Positions 1-10,800 of a DNA stretch of 64,000 nt are shown piece by piece (positions within the stretch are counted from its first letter, which is position 1; the number at the start of each line of letters is the position of its first letter). The stretch covers positions 7,472,501 through 7,536,500 of the forward strand of contig NZ_CP163444.1 in assembly GCF_041053105.1 (NCBI RefSeq), in the 5' to 3' direction. Below the pieces are notes generated by a model, which was given only the letters and a program-made list of their open reading frames with translations, did not search any database and was not told the origin of the DNA. This DNA is from Streptomyces sp. R44. Lineage in GTDB: Bacteria; Actinomycetota; Actinomycetes; Streptomycetales; Streptomycetaceae. The position numbers and the translations under genes were made by a program.

Positions 1-2
1 CC

Positions 3-1415
3 GGCGACACCGCGTTCCTGCGGGACAAGCTGGGCCCGGCTCTGATGGAACTCGCCCTGTTCTACGAGGACTTCCTCACCAGGACCGACTCGCGCGGCAA
101 GGCGGTCTTCGTGCCGTCCCTCTCGATGGAGAACTCCCCGTCCAACACGGGCCAGATGCTCTCCGTCAACGCCACCGGCGACATCATGGCCGGCCGCCAC
201 GCGCTCCGGGCCGCCATCGACGCGGCCGACGCACTCGGTGTGGAGCAGGGCGCCGGGCAGTGCGTCGCGCGCTGGACCGCTCTCCTCGACAAGCTGCCCG
301 AGTACACGGTCAACGGCGACGGCGCCCTGGCCGAGTGGTCCTGGCCCGGACTGAACGACCGCTACAACCACCGCCACACCCAGCACCTGTACGGCGCCTG
401 GCCCCTCCACGAGATCAACCCCGAGGACACTCCCGACCTGGTGAGCTCGGCGCGCAAGGCGCTCAGAGTGCGCGGCGACGAGAACTACTCGGCCCACGGC
501 AGCCTCCATCGAGCACTCGCCTGGAGCCGGTTGAAGGACGGGGCGGGCGTCTACGACAACATCAGGAAGATCCTCGGCCGCAACATGGTCTGGCGCTCCC
601 TTGCGACCTCGCACAATCCCGACCTGCACATCTACAACACCGACGCGGCCAACGCACTGCCGGCGGTCATCGCCGAGGCCCTGGTCCACACCCGGCCGGG
701 CTTCCTGGAGATCCTGCCGGCGCTGCCCGAAGAGCTCGCCCGGGGCGCGATCCGCGGCGTACGAGGCCGCAACCGCGTCCTCGTCGAGAGCCTCACCTGG
801 GACACCGCGGCCCGCACCGCCACCGTCACACTCGTGTCGGACATCACCCAGCAGGTCACCTTCGTCTGCCGACGCGGCATCACCTCGCTGTCCACCACCG
901 CGACCGTGGCCTCCTCCCCGCTCGGGGACCACGCCAGAAAGCTGTCCCTGACCGCGGGCACCCGTACGGTGGTCACCGTCGGCATGCTCACCGGGACCTT
1001 CCGCGTCGTGAACCGGGCCAGCGGCAAGGTGCTCGACGTGTCCGGCCGGTCGACCGCCGACGGAGCCGCGGTCATCCAGTGGCCCTGGTCGGGCGACACC
1101 AACCAGCAGTGGAGGCTGCTGCCGGACCACGACGGTTCCTTCCGCCTGTCCAACGTCAACAGCGGCAAGGTCCTCGACAACCCCGGTGCGTCCACGACCC
1201 ACGGCCAGGCCCTGGACCAGTGGACCGACACCGACAGCCCCAACCAGTGGTGGAAGCTCACGCCCACCGGGACCAGCGGCATCTACCACCTGGTCAACGG
1301 ATCCAGCGGGCTGCGCGCGGACGTGGAGAACGGCTCCACCGGCGACGGCGCGAGGATCGTCCAGATGCCTTCCGACGGCTCGGTCCACCAGGAGTGGGCG
1401 ATCGTCGGCGTCTGA
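3..1415 (+). CDS. Glycoside hydrolase family 95-type alpha-L-fucosidase/galactosidase with C-terminal ricin lectin domain (5' partial)
   Basis: Only the C-terminal 470 residues are present; the frame is open at the left edge. The first half reads like the alpha/alpha toroid of GH95 enzymes, which hydrolyse terminal alpha-L-fucose or alpha-L-galactose. MENSP (Glu codon at 129) matches the position of the GH95 general acid, and NTDAANALP (Asp codon at 642) aligns with the conserved Asp of the family IDGNFG segment. A short beta domain follows. From about nt 990 there is a ricin-type beta-trefoil with repeated SGKVLD and NQQW/NQWW motifs. The protein is probably secreted, although the signal peptide lies outside the window. 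The next gene, 47 bp downstream on the same strand, also carries a ricin domain, so the two may act on the same plant or fungal glycan. The family call is good; the exact sugar is unknown. Confidence 0.8.
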   Translation, partial: GDTAFLRDKLGPALMELALFYEDFLTRTDSRGKAVFVPSLSMENSPSNTGQMLSVNATGDIMAGRHALRAAIDAADALGVEQGAGQCVARWTALLDKLPEYTVNGDGALAEWSWPGLNDRYNHRHTQHLYGAWPLHEINPEDTPDLVSSARKALRVRGDENYSAHGSLHRALAWSRLKDGAGVYDNIRKILGRNMVWRSLATSHNPDLHIYNTDAANALPAVIAEALVHTRPGFLEILPALPEELARGAIRGVRGRNRVLVESLTWDTAARTATVTLVSDITQQVTFVCRRGITSLSTTATVASSPLGDHARKLSLTAGTRTVVTVGMLTGTFRVVNRASGKVLDVSGRSTADGAAVIQWPWSGDTNQQWRLLPDHDGSFRLSNVNSGKVLDNPGASTTHGQALDQWTDTDSPNQWWKLTPTGTSGIYHLVNGSSGLRADVENGSTGDGARIVQMPSDGSVHQEWAIVGV

Positions 1416-1462
1416 CGGCCCGCGCCCCACGCCACACTTCGCCCGGTCCTTCGAGGAGAACC

Positions 1463-3970
1463 ATGCAACGCTGGTACAGGACGCCGATCGCGAGGGCGGT
1501 CACCGGTGTCGTCGCACTCGCCACCGCCGCGGTCGGCCTGGCTGCGGCGCCCGCCGCGGCCGCAGGGACGACCTACTACGTCTCGCCGACCGGCCGCGAC
1601 TCCAATCCGGGGTCGTCGTCGAGCCCGTTCAAGACCATCCAGAGGTGCGCCGACGTCGCCGTCGGCGGTGACACCTGCCTGATCCGCGGCGGCACCTATC
1701 GGGAGACGGTCACCCCGCCGAGGTCGGGTACGTCCACGGCGCCCATCACCTTCGCGTCGGCGCCGGGAGCGACGGTAACCGTCGACGGCACCGACACCGT
1801 GACCGGGTGGGCCCTCGCGAGCGGCAAGATCTACAAGGCGCGGGTGACCCTGGCGGGCACCGCCACGGCCCCCTACAGCTCCACGCAGTACCCCGCCAAC
1901 GGCGACCTGTGGGCCAACCAGGTGTTCACCTCCGGCTCCCTCGTGCCGGAGGCCGCCTATCCGCCGGCCTCCAGCGACCCGTGGAACCAGTCGTTCATCA
2001 CCGGCGGCTGGTCCTCCACCCGCTCGGGTTCGGACGCCACCTGCGCCACCCCGCCGTGCACATCGGTCCTCACCGGCACCCTGACCTACGACGGCTTCCC
2101 CGCACTCGGCGATATGACCGGTGCCACCGTCTACATGGCGGGCTCCTGGGTCGCCAACTCGGCCACCGTCACGAGCGGCAACCTCAACGGCACCACCAAG
2201 GTCCTCAACCTCGGCTTCCCGGGCAGTGACGGTCACGTCACACCGGGCGGACACTCCACGAAGTTCCGTCTGGTCGGCAAGAAGTCACTGCTGACCGGCC
2301 CGAACGCCTGGTACTACGACGCCGGCGCCCGCGAGTTGTACCTGTGGGCCCCCGACGGCGGAGCGCCCACCGGAATCACCGCCAAGAAGCGGAACTACGG
2401 TTTCAACCTCAACGGCCGCAGCTACATCACCGTGCGCGGGATAGGCCTGTTCGCCACCTCGCTCACCACCGACGACAACAGCACCCACAACGTCCTCGAC
2501 GGCATCAGGGCCCAGCACCTGTCGACCTGGCAGACCTCGCAGTACGACACGAACCTGCCGTACGCCGGCGTCTACGACGCCAACCACCACTTCGACAGCG
2601 GAATCCTGCTCCACGGGGCCGACAACACCCTGCGCAACAGCACCGTGCGCCACTCGATGGGTAACGGCGTCTCCGTCAAGGGAACCGGCCACGTCATCGA
2701 CGGCAACCTCATCGCCGACGTGGCCTACGGCGGCACCTACACCGCGGCGGTGGCACTGGAGGTGGGAGCCATGGACGTGCAGATCACCCACAACACGATG
2801 CGCTCCACCGGCCGGGATGTCGTCAACATGAACACCAACGCGTACCCCAACGCCGGATACAAGAACCTGCGCATCGCCTACAACGACATGTACGACTACG
2901 CCAAGATCAACTTTGACCTGGGTGCCGTCTACACCTGCTGCAACACCGCGTACACGGCCACGCGCATGGACCACAACTGGATCCACGACGCGGCCCAGAT
3001 CGCCAACGGCTTCCACTTCGACAACGGCAGCTACGACGTGAACGTCGACCACAACGTCATCTGGAACATGCTGGGCGGCACCGGCATCTCCCACGGCGGA
3101 TTCACCCAGTCCGGCGAGCAACTGCCCTACCTGACCGGGAGCATCGTCAACAACACCATCGTGACCGGGTCCGGCTCGACCATCTTCACCTACTACGCCG
3201 ACCCGCGGCACGTGTCCAACACCGTCGTGCGCAACAACATCCTCGACGGCGCCCACCCGGACGGGCAGACGTACGACTACACCCCGGGCGGCACCCCCGA
3301 CGAGAGCAACAACCTGGTCACCACCCGCAGCCTCAACAACGCTGCGCCCGATCCGCGGTACACCGCCGCCGGCAGCGGCGACTACGGCATCGAACCGGCA
3401 TCGCCGGCCGTCGACGCCGGCACCCCCGTCCCGGGTCTGACGGACGGATACTCCGGCACCGCCCCCGACCTCGGCGCGTACGAGACCGGCCAGCCGCGCT
3501 GGGTCGCCGGCTGCTCCTTCAGCGGCTGCGCGGACACCACCCCCCGCTCCTTCGCCACGCTGAGCTCCCGGAGCAGCGGCAAGTGCCTGGACGTCCCCGG
3601 CGGCTCGATCACGGACGGAGCCGCGGCCGTCCAATGGACCTGCGGCAGCCAGCTCAACCAGCAGTTCACCGCGTCCGACCAGGGCAACGGCTACGTCCGA
3701 CTGATCAACCGCAACAGCGGCAAGTGCCTGGACGTCGCGAACGGCTCGACCGCCGACGGAGCCGCGGTCGTCCAGTGGACCTGCGGCAACCAGCCCAACC
3801 AGCAGTGGACCCTGACCGACACCGGGGACGGCTACCTGCGGGTGGTCTCGCGCAGCAGCGGCAAGTGCCTGGACGTCGCGGACGGCTCGACCGCCGACGG
3901 AGCCGCGGTCGTCCAGTGGACCTGCGGCAGCCAGCCCAACCAGCAGTGGAGCCGGCGCGCCGCGGTCTGA
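1463..3970 (+). CDS. Secreted right-handed beta-helix protein with C-terminal ricin-type lectin domain
   Basis: 835 residues from an ATG with GAGGAG 5 nt upstream. A Sec signal peptide (RT-rich start, hydrophobic core, Ala-rich cleavage site near residue 34) is followed by YYVSPTGRDSNPG, typical of the DUF1565/pectate-lyase-like fold. Repeated N-rich rungs (NTLRNSTVRHS, NGVSVKGTGH, HNTM, HNVIWN) mark a parallel beta-helix through about residue 650. Residues from about 690 to the end form a ricin-B trefoil with three SSGKCLDV repeats and QxW/QF ends. Beta-helix proteins of this type are polysaccharide lyases, glycosidases or epimerases; no catalytic residues can be assigned by eye. It sits 47 bp behind the GH95-type gene and probably shares its transcript, suggesting a small secreted glycan-degrading module. 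Confidence 0.8.
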   Translation: MQRWYRTPIARAVTGVVALATAAVGLAAAPAAAAGTTYYVSPTGRDSNPGSSSSPFKTIQRCADVAVGGDTCLIRGGTYRETVTPPRSGTSTAPITFASAPGATVTVDGTDTVTGWALASGKIYKARVTLAGTATAPYSSTQYPANGDLWANQVFTSGSLVPEAAYPPASSDPWNQSFITGGWSSTRSGSDATCATPPCTSVLTGTLTYDGFPALGDMTGATVYMAGSWVANSATVTSGNLNGTTKVLNLGFPGSDGHVTPGGHSTKFRLVGKKSLLTGPNAWYYDAGARELYLWAPDGGAPTGITAKKRNYGFNLNGRSYITVRGIGLFATSLTTDDNSTHNVLDGIRAQHLSTWQTSQYDTNLPYAGVYDANHHFDSGILLHGADNTLRNSTVRHSMGNGVSVKGTGHVIDGNLIADVAYGGTYTAAVALEVGAMDVQITHNTMRSTGRDVVNMNTNAYPNAGYKNLRIAYNDMYDYAKINFDLGAVYTCCNTAYTATRMDHNWIHDAAQIANGFHFDNGSYDVNVDHNVIWNMLGGTGISHGGFTQSGEQLPYLTGSIVNNTIVTGSGSTIFTYYADPRHVSNTVVRNNILDGAHPDGQTYDYTPGGTPDESNNLVTTRSLNNAAPDPRYTAAGSGDYGIEPASPAVDAGTPVPGLTDGYSGTAPDLGAYETGQPRWVAGCSFSGCADTTPRSFATLSSRSSGKCLDVPGGSITDGAAAVQWTCGSQLNQQFTASDQGNGYVRLINRNSGKCLDVANGSTADGAAVVQWTCGNQPNQQWTLTDTGDGYLRVVSRSSGKCLDVADGSTADGAAVVQWTCGSQPNQQWSRRAAV

Positions 3971-4106
3971 CCTCCACCGGTGAAGGTGAGGGGCGGGCGC
4001 GAACCCAGTGGGGCACGACGAGCCCGGTTCGTCTCGAACCAGGGGCTCGCGCTGACCCCGTCCCACCGAACCCCGTGGCCCTTGTCTCGCCGCCTGGGAA
4101 CGCATC

Positions 4107-4198
4107 AGCCCTGATCCGCAGACGACTTCGCCCCGTCGATCACGCGATCGACGGGGCGAAGTCGTTCGGCCCGGGAAGCAGGCCGGTGGATCAGGGCT
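4107..4198. terminator. Nested inverted repeats between convergent genes (bidirectional terminator)
   Basis: A perfect 20-bp stem (4122-4141 with 4146-4165, 4-nt loop) lies inside a second 11-bp inverted repeat (4107-4117 with 4188-4198). It separates the + strand beta-helix gene from the convergent - strand putative immunity gene, and the outer right arm reaches the last base of that gene's stop codon. There is no T-tract, as is common in Streptomyces. Confidence 0.75.
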
Positions 4199-4686
4199 CA
4201 GCCGGAGTACACGCGCTTCACCACAGCCTGGTGGCCGGCGTCTGCGAGTCCGTAGAAATGTTGCAGATTCTGGAGCCGGCGGCGCAGGTCGTCCTCGATC
4301 TCCGCCGCAGCGTCACCGACTGCGCCCAGCTTCTTCCGGTGAAGGTCGAACATGGCATCGAACTCGATGCTCGCCAGGTACTCGTGAGCGATGTGGACGC
4401 CGTCGGCATCCAGCCAGACCATCATGTCGACAGGAGTGGCAAAGCTCCCCACGTGGACGCCGCCGAGAACCGGAAGAGCTGCGGGGCCGGCCGCCGGGAA
4501 CTCCTCGCCCGTGAGCAGGAGGTTCACCGTGCGCCATTCTTCTCCGAGGCTGCACAGGATCCCGGACCGAATTTCGCTTGCGAAGACCTCATTGTTCCGG
4601 GTCGCAGAGAAAGCCTCTTCCAGGAGGGGAACTCCGCGCTGCAGTTCATCGGCCGGAACCCGGCGCATTCGCATCGAATTTCCCAT
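4198..4686 (-). CDS. Putative immunity protein for the upstream RHS toxin
   Basis: 162 residues, family not recognised. ATG at 4686 is preferred over TTG at 4689 because GGAG sits 5 nt upstream of the ATG. The protein is small, soluble-looking and has no signal peptide or membrane segment. It has an acidic and aromatic middle (MMVWLDADG, HIAHEYLASIEFDAMFDLHRKK) and a predicted helical C-terminus (AEIEDDLRRRLQNLQ). It lies directly downstream of and codirectional with the RHS gene, the standard place for the cognate immunity gene in polymorphic-toxin loci. A 16-bp hairpin in the 190-bp gap suggests it may be transcribed separately; TAGCAT at about 4726-4731 could be a -10 box. The function is inferred from position only. 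Confidence 0.55.
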   Translation of the reverse strand: MGNSMRMRRVPADELQRGVPLLEEAFSATRNNEVFASEIRSGILCSLGEEWRTVNLLLTGEEFPAAGPAALPVLGGVHVGSFATPVDMMVWLDADGVHIAHEYLASIEFDAMFDLHRKKLGAVGDAAAEIEDDLRRRLQNLQHFYGLADAGHQAVVKRVYSG

Positions 4687-4768
4687 CAATACTCCATTAC
4701 GCGATCGTTGTTCTCCGGCTCGAATGCTATCGACGACAGTTTATACCAACCCAGCCCTCACGGAACGG

Positions 4769-4818
4769 CAGGGGCCGCATCGCGAAATCTCATGACATTC
4801 TGCGATGCGGCCCCTGCG
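4769..4818 (-). terminator. Large hairpin between RHS toxin gene and putative immunity gene
   Basis: Perfect 16-bp arms at 4769-4784 and 4803-4818 with an 18-nt loop, starting 58 nt after the toxin stop codon. It could terminate or attenuate the toxin transcript, or act as an RNA processing or stability element between toxin and immunity genes. There is no U-tract. Confidence 0.6.
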
Positions 4819-4876
4819 TGTCTCTTACCGGTCAAACCAGACGTGCGAATATCGACGGGTCCGACCTATGCGTGGT

Positions 4877-7800
4877 TCATGCTGCCAGCGCGAACGCCTC
4901 CCGTATCATCGCGCCCGACGCCGCGAAGCTGACCGGGTCGTCCAGGATGCCGACACCTCCGGTCCCCACGTCCTCGACGACCGTTCCGATGGCGAGGCCG
5001 ACCCCTGCGAGTCCCAGTCCCACTCCCGTGGCGATGTCGAGGAAGGAATGGCCTTCGCCCTTGCTCTGGGCGGCCTGACGCTCCGGTTCCTGAGTCCGGT
5101 ACGCGATCACCCCCGGCGATATGGTCGAAGGCCAGATCTTGACCATCTCGTTCGGCTTCGCGTAGTTGGGAACGACGCCTGGCGGGAAAGCGAAACCGGC
5201 TTGCACCACACGGTTGTCGCCGGCGGCCTTGAGCTGCTCCTGGAGATACTTCACCTTGTTTTCGACGTCCTTCTTGCCACGGCGCTCGGCGTCGCCGTCC
5301 GCATGCTTGGCATCCCAGACGTAGACCGCGTCGTCGGTCCAGTAGAGGAGGTCCGCATAGCCGTCCTCAAGGCCCGGGTTGTCGGACGATCCGCCCTTGA
5401 TCTTGGTCTTGCCGTCCCTGAAGGTGTTGCCGGCAGAAGCAGACAGGTCCATGCTCACCTCGCCTCCTCCCATCGGCTGGAATGCCGTCAGGTACGTCGC
5501 GACGAACAGGATCGCCGAGTCATGTGCCGAGTTGTACTGATCGAAGTGGCACGAACCGCAGAGATCGTTCGGAGCGTAGAGGAAGCTGCCGCTCCTCCCA
5601 CAACCGCCGCAGTCGTCGTCGATGCGGTGGCCGTCGAGTTCGACATTGGTCGTGGGGTTTCCGCCCGTGAACGCGTACCGGTTCCCGGTGAACGGGTCCG
5701 CGCCGAGGCTCATGTCCGCGAGCGCCCCGTTGTACATGTCCCGGGTGGTGAAGCGGTTCAGGCCCGGGCTGTAGTCCCGGAAGCCCATGTCGTACGTACC
5801 GGACTGGGCGTCCCAGCGCTTGCCGTTGTACCGGTACGGGTTGTACGCCTCCTTGGTCGGATCGGCCGCGTCCGGCTTGTCGATACCGGTGAACTCGGAC
5901 TTGTCGTCCTTGCCGTAGGCGGTGTAGCCGTACGTCGACTTCGTGTTGCCGTTCTTGTCGGTGAGGGTCTCGACGTCGGTGTGGCTGTTGTAGCCGTAGT
6001 AGCCGTCCTCGACCGTGCCGTCCGTGTTGTGCTTCACCTGGGACAGGCGCTCGCCCCACGGGCTGTACTGGTACGACTTGGACAGCGCGCCGGCGACCTT
6101 CTCGTCCAGGACCTCCTTGGACAGGCCCAGGTACTCGAAGTCCGTCGTCTTGCCGTCCGCCGTCTTCGACGCGGTGCGGTCGAGCGGGTCGAAGACGTAC
6201 GTCGTGGACTTCATCGCGCCGCCGGCGTCCATTTTCTGGGACTCGACGACGTGGTCGAAGCCGTCGTACACGCTTCGCTCGATGACCTGACCGCCCGCGG
6301 TGACGGACTCCTGACGGCCGAACGGGTCGTAGTTGTAGCTCGCCGAGCCGCCCGAGGTCGTCGCCGTCAGCAGCCGGTTGCGGTCGTAGTTGAACGAGGT
6401 GGTGGTGTTGCCGACCGTCTGGCTGATGACGTTGGCGTTGGCGTCGTGGACGTAGGTCTCGGTGCCCGCGCCGTTGCCGGTCTTGACCGACTTGGTGAGC
6501 CGGTTGGCCGGGTCGTAGGTGTAGTCGGTGGTGGAGTCGAGGTACGCCGCGTTGTTGTCGGCGTTCATCTTCTTCGCCACGTCCTGCGCCTTGCTGCCGT
6601 TGGCGTCATAGGCGTAGGTGTGCGACGACACCAGGGTGCCGTTGGGCTTCTTCTCGGACTGGGTCTTGAGCGCCGCGTTGAGGTAGTAGCTGTAGTCGAC
6701 CGTGTTGCCGTTGGCCTTGGTCTCCTGCAGCCGCTGGCCGCGGTCGGTGTAGGTGTACGAGGTCACCTTCGGCGACGCGTCGGTGGCGGACTTGCCCACC
6801 GAGACCGTCCGGACCAGTCCCCGCAGGTCGTACGTGTACTTGGAGAACTGGTCGGGGTGCGTGACCGTGTCCGGCTGGCCGTTGGCGTCGTAGGCGTAGG
6901 AGGTGGACTTCTTCTCCTGCCCGGCGAGCGCCTCGGTGACCTTCTGGACCTGGTTGAGGCCGGTGTAGGCGATCGTGTAGGCATCGACCCTGGCACCGGA
7001 GGAGGTGTCGTCGATCGATGTCAGGTTGCCGTTGACGTCGTAGCCGTAGGCGAAGGTGTGCTTCTCGGTGTCGGTGTCGCCCGAGTTGTTGCGGACGAGC
7101 TTGACGCCGTCGGCGACGACCGCGCCCGCACTGTTCTGGAACAGCTGCAGCTTGGCCGTGTTGCCCTGCTTGAAGGAGAACGATCCGAGGCTGACCCAGG
7201 TACCGGTGCCGGCGTTCTGGTCCTTGGTGACGTCAGTGGTGCCGGTGGAGTGCGTGACCGTGTACTTCGCGGCCGTGGCGACTCCGCTGACCTGCGGGTA
7301 CTTGACGTAGGCGGTGTAGGTGCCGTCCTTGGGGATGTTCAGGGTCCAGGTGAACGCATCGGTTCCGGCGCCGGCGGCGTGGACCTGGTGGTCGTAGCCC
7401 TGCTGACCGGAGATGCCGCCCTTGGTCCAGGTCCCGGTGGAAGAGGTGTTCTGAGTGTCGGAGTTGTCGACCAGCGTCACCGCGCTGCCGACCGGCACAC
7501 CGTCGTCCGACTTGGACTTCAGCTTGCCGTCCGGGAAGTACGACCAGCTCATGGTGCGGTTCGAGGAACCGCCGGCCGAGGAGATCGTGCGGGTGGTCTG
7601 CTTGCCGATCTCGTTGTAGTCGTAGGAGGTGACGATGTCCCACGGGTCGGTGGTGGACTTGGCCAAGCCGTTGTCGAAGTAGCCGTAGGTGGTGTCGTTG
7701 CGGACCGTCTGGCCCTCCGACGGCGGCGCCGACGTCTTGGAGACCCGGCCCACGTCGTCGTACGAGGTCTGGGTGTAGACGTTCGGGTTGTTGTAGCGGG

Positions 7801-10800
7801 CGTCCGCCGGGTCGTACGGCTGGAACTTCTTGACCGGACGGTTCAGCGCGTCGTACTCGGTACGGGCGGTGAAGTCGTCCGCCGTGGCCGTGTCCACACC
7901 GCGCGGGCTGATCACCTTGGTGGTGTTGCCGACCTGGTCGTACTCGTACTTGGTGGTACGGAACGTCGTCCCGGAGTAGGGGGACTTGACCTGGGTCTGC
8001 TTGCCCCGCTCGTCGTAGGTGACCTCGGTGGTGTTGTTCTCGGCGTCCGTGGCGGAGACGACCAGCGAGTCCTTGTCGTAGGACTTCTTGGTGGTCTTGC
8101 CCGCGGCATCGGTGACCTGGGTGGCCCGGTGGTTCAGGTCGTAGGCGGTCTTGGTGGAGTAGTCGGTGGTGTCGGCGGTCGCGTTCTTCTTGGGGTCGAT
8201 GACCGTGACCGGGTTGCCGACGTTGTCGTACTCGTAGGAGACCTTGTCACCGGCGGCGTTGACCGCCGAAGTGAGCTGGTAGATCTCGTCGTAGGTGTTG
8301 GTGGTGGTGTAGTCGTTCGGGTCCGCGGTGGTCGCGGTGCCCTTCGCCTCGGTCGTCGACTTGACGTTGCCGACCTTGTCGTAGGTGAAGGTGGACGTGC
8401 GCTCCGGTCCCGTAGTGGTGTCCTTCGGAGCGGTCGCCGAGGTGATCTGGTCGGTGGCGTCGTACACCGCCGTGGACACGGCGCCGTTGGCAGCGGTGAC
8501 GGTGGTGACGTTGTTGTTGGCGTCGTAGACCGGGGCGGGTGCGGTGATCAGGACGCCTGCGGCCTGGTCCTTCGGCACCGTCTGGACCAGCGGACGGCCG
8601 AACGTGTCGTACGTCTGCGTGGTCTTCTTGCCCAGCGCGTCGGTGACCTGGGTGACCTGGCCGCGCTCGTCGTAGACGAACGTCGTCGCCTTGCCCAGGG
8701 CGTCGGTGATGGTGGCGGGGTAGCCGGTCGGACCGAAGTCGCTGTTGGTGGTCGGGTTGCCGTTGGCGTCGGTGGCCTTGGTCAGCTGGCCGTAGGAGTC
8801 GTACTCGTACGACGTCGTGTAGTCGCCGGCCGTGGTGGTGGCGACGCCCTTGGGGTCGGTGACCGTCTTCAGGTTGCCGAAGGCGTCATAGCCGAACTGC
8901 CAGGTACGGCCCTCCGGTGACGTCTTGCGGTACAGGTCGGCGGAGTAGCCGTCCAGACGGGTCTGGTACTCGTACTTCTGCGCGTTGGCCGGGTAGACGC
9001 CTGGTGCGCAGTCGCTGGACGGCGGAACGCCCGCCTTGTTGTTCTCCGCGTCCCGCTGCCAGAGCGGGTAGCCGGTCCTGGCGTCGTAGCAGTACGCGGT
9101 CTTGGCGCCGTTGGCCTCTTCGAGGTACGTGACGTTGTTGTCCGCGTCCCAGCTCATCTTGCTGGTCTGGGACTTGGCGTTGGTCGTCTGCAGCGGGCGG
9201 CCGAAGTCGTCGGTCACGTACTCCGTGGCGTGGTTCTCGGCGTCCGTCACGGTGGCGTCGACGAACTTGGTGTTCGCCGTGTCGGCCTTGTACGCGAAGC
9301 CGGTGCCACCGCCGAGACGGTCGGTGATCGTCTTGGTCCACCAGTGGTACTTCGGGTCGTCGCCCGTCTGTGGGGCGAAGTACGCCATGTCGGTGGCATT
9401 GCCGCGCGGGTCGGTCGCCTTGACCAGCTTGACGTTCTTGTTCCCCTGCGTGGCGTCGTAGGTGAACTTGAACACCTTCGGCTGCGAGGAGCCCAGGCCG
9501 TCGGTGAACTGGCCGAGCAGACCCTTGTCGGTGTAGTAGAAGGCGATCTTGCGGCCCGAGATGTCCGTCATGGACTTCACGTGGTCGTAGATCTTGGAGT
9601 TGGTCAGGTTCGAGCCGGTGACCTTGGCGCCCGAGTCATTGATGTACTCGTAGGACGCGTCACCCTTCTTGAAGTACTCGACCGTGAGCGACTGACGGCC
9701 CGTCGGGTCGGTGATGTACTTGAGGAACTTGGTCGGCTTGTTGTTCGACTTCCGTTCCTCGTAGGTGTACGTCTGGGTGTTGCCGTTCTTCTCGATGGCC
9801 GACGTCATGTAGCCGTCGCAGCCGAACACGAACCGCGTGCCGTCGGGACGGGTCATCGTCCAGGCGTCCGGGACCGGGTCCTTCAGCGGGGTGCAGTCCA
9901 GACCGGGCTTGGCGGCCAGCTTGTAGTGCACACCGGCCGGGGCCTTCCAGGAGCTGGTGGCCGAGTCCCAGCGGAAGACGTGCGTGGTGCCGTCACCGTC
10001 CGGGAGACGGATCTCGGTCGGGTTCGGCTTGGGGTGGAACTCCAGCGGCGCACCCAGCCGGACCGGACCGGCTGCCTGCATCGACCAGCCGTAGCCGGAG
10101 ACGGTGTCGGAGGTGTCCAGGCTGTTGTAGGCAAACCGAGTGAACGTGGTCAGGCCACGGCCCGGGTTGGTGAACGCGTTGTACGACCAGACGCTGTTGC
10201 CCGACGCCAGGTTGTTCATGACCGTGGAGCCGGCACCGGTGTTCTTGCCCGTGTAGGAGTAGAACTTCTCCATACCGAGCTGGTTGGAGGTGGGGTCCTC
10301 GACCGCGACGTTCTGGGTGAGGCCGGGGATGCCGGAGGTGCCGGAGGTCCAGGTGCCGGTCGTCTTGTTGTAGACGTCCCAGGTCAGGACGTAGTCCGTG
10401 CGCTTGTTGCCGTTGTCCGAGTTGATCGGCGTCTTGATCTGCGCCTGCAGGCTGACCGAGCCGCCCGGGGCGACGTTCGACGGAAGCGCCGTCTGGACCT
10501 GGTTGCCGCCGGTGGTGACGTCGCTGCCGTCGGGCAGGGCCCACTTGTAGGTCAGGACGTTGTCCGCCGAGGTCCAGGTGGACGCGGTGGTGTTGGTGAG
10601 GTTGAAGTCGACCGTGTAGTCGCTGTTCGGCGTCATACGGGCCGGGGTCTGCGGCGCGTAGTACGTCGAGTCCGTGGTGGAGTCGATGTACGTGACCACG
10701 ATCCGGGGCGCGAGCCGCGGCTCGGTGCCCTCGGACGACAGGAACAGGGTGCGCTCCTGGGAGGCGGCCTCGTCGGCCATCTTCAGGACGACGCCCTTCT

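Noticed and set aside
260..1462. Upstream extension of the beta-helix ORF to 260
   Set aside because: It is Arg/Pro-rich shadow coding of the GH95-type gene. The ATG at 1463 has a ribosome-binding site and starts a signal peptide.
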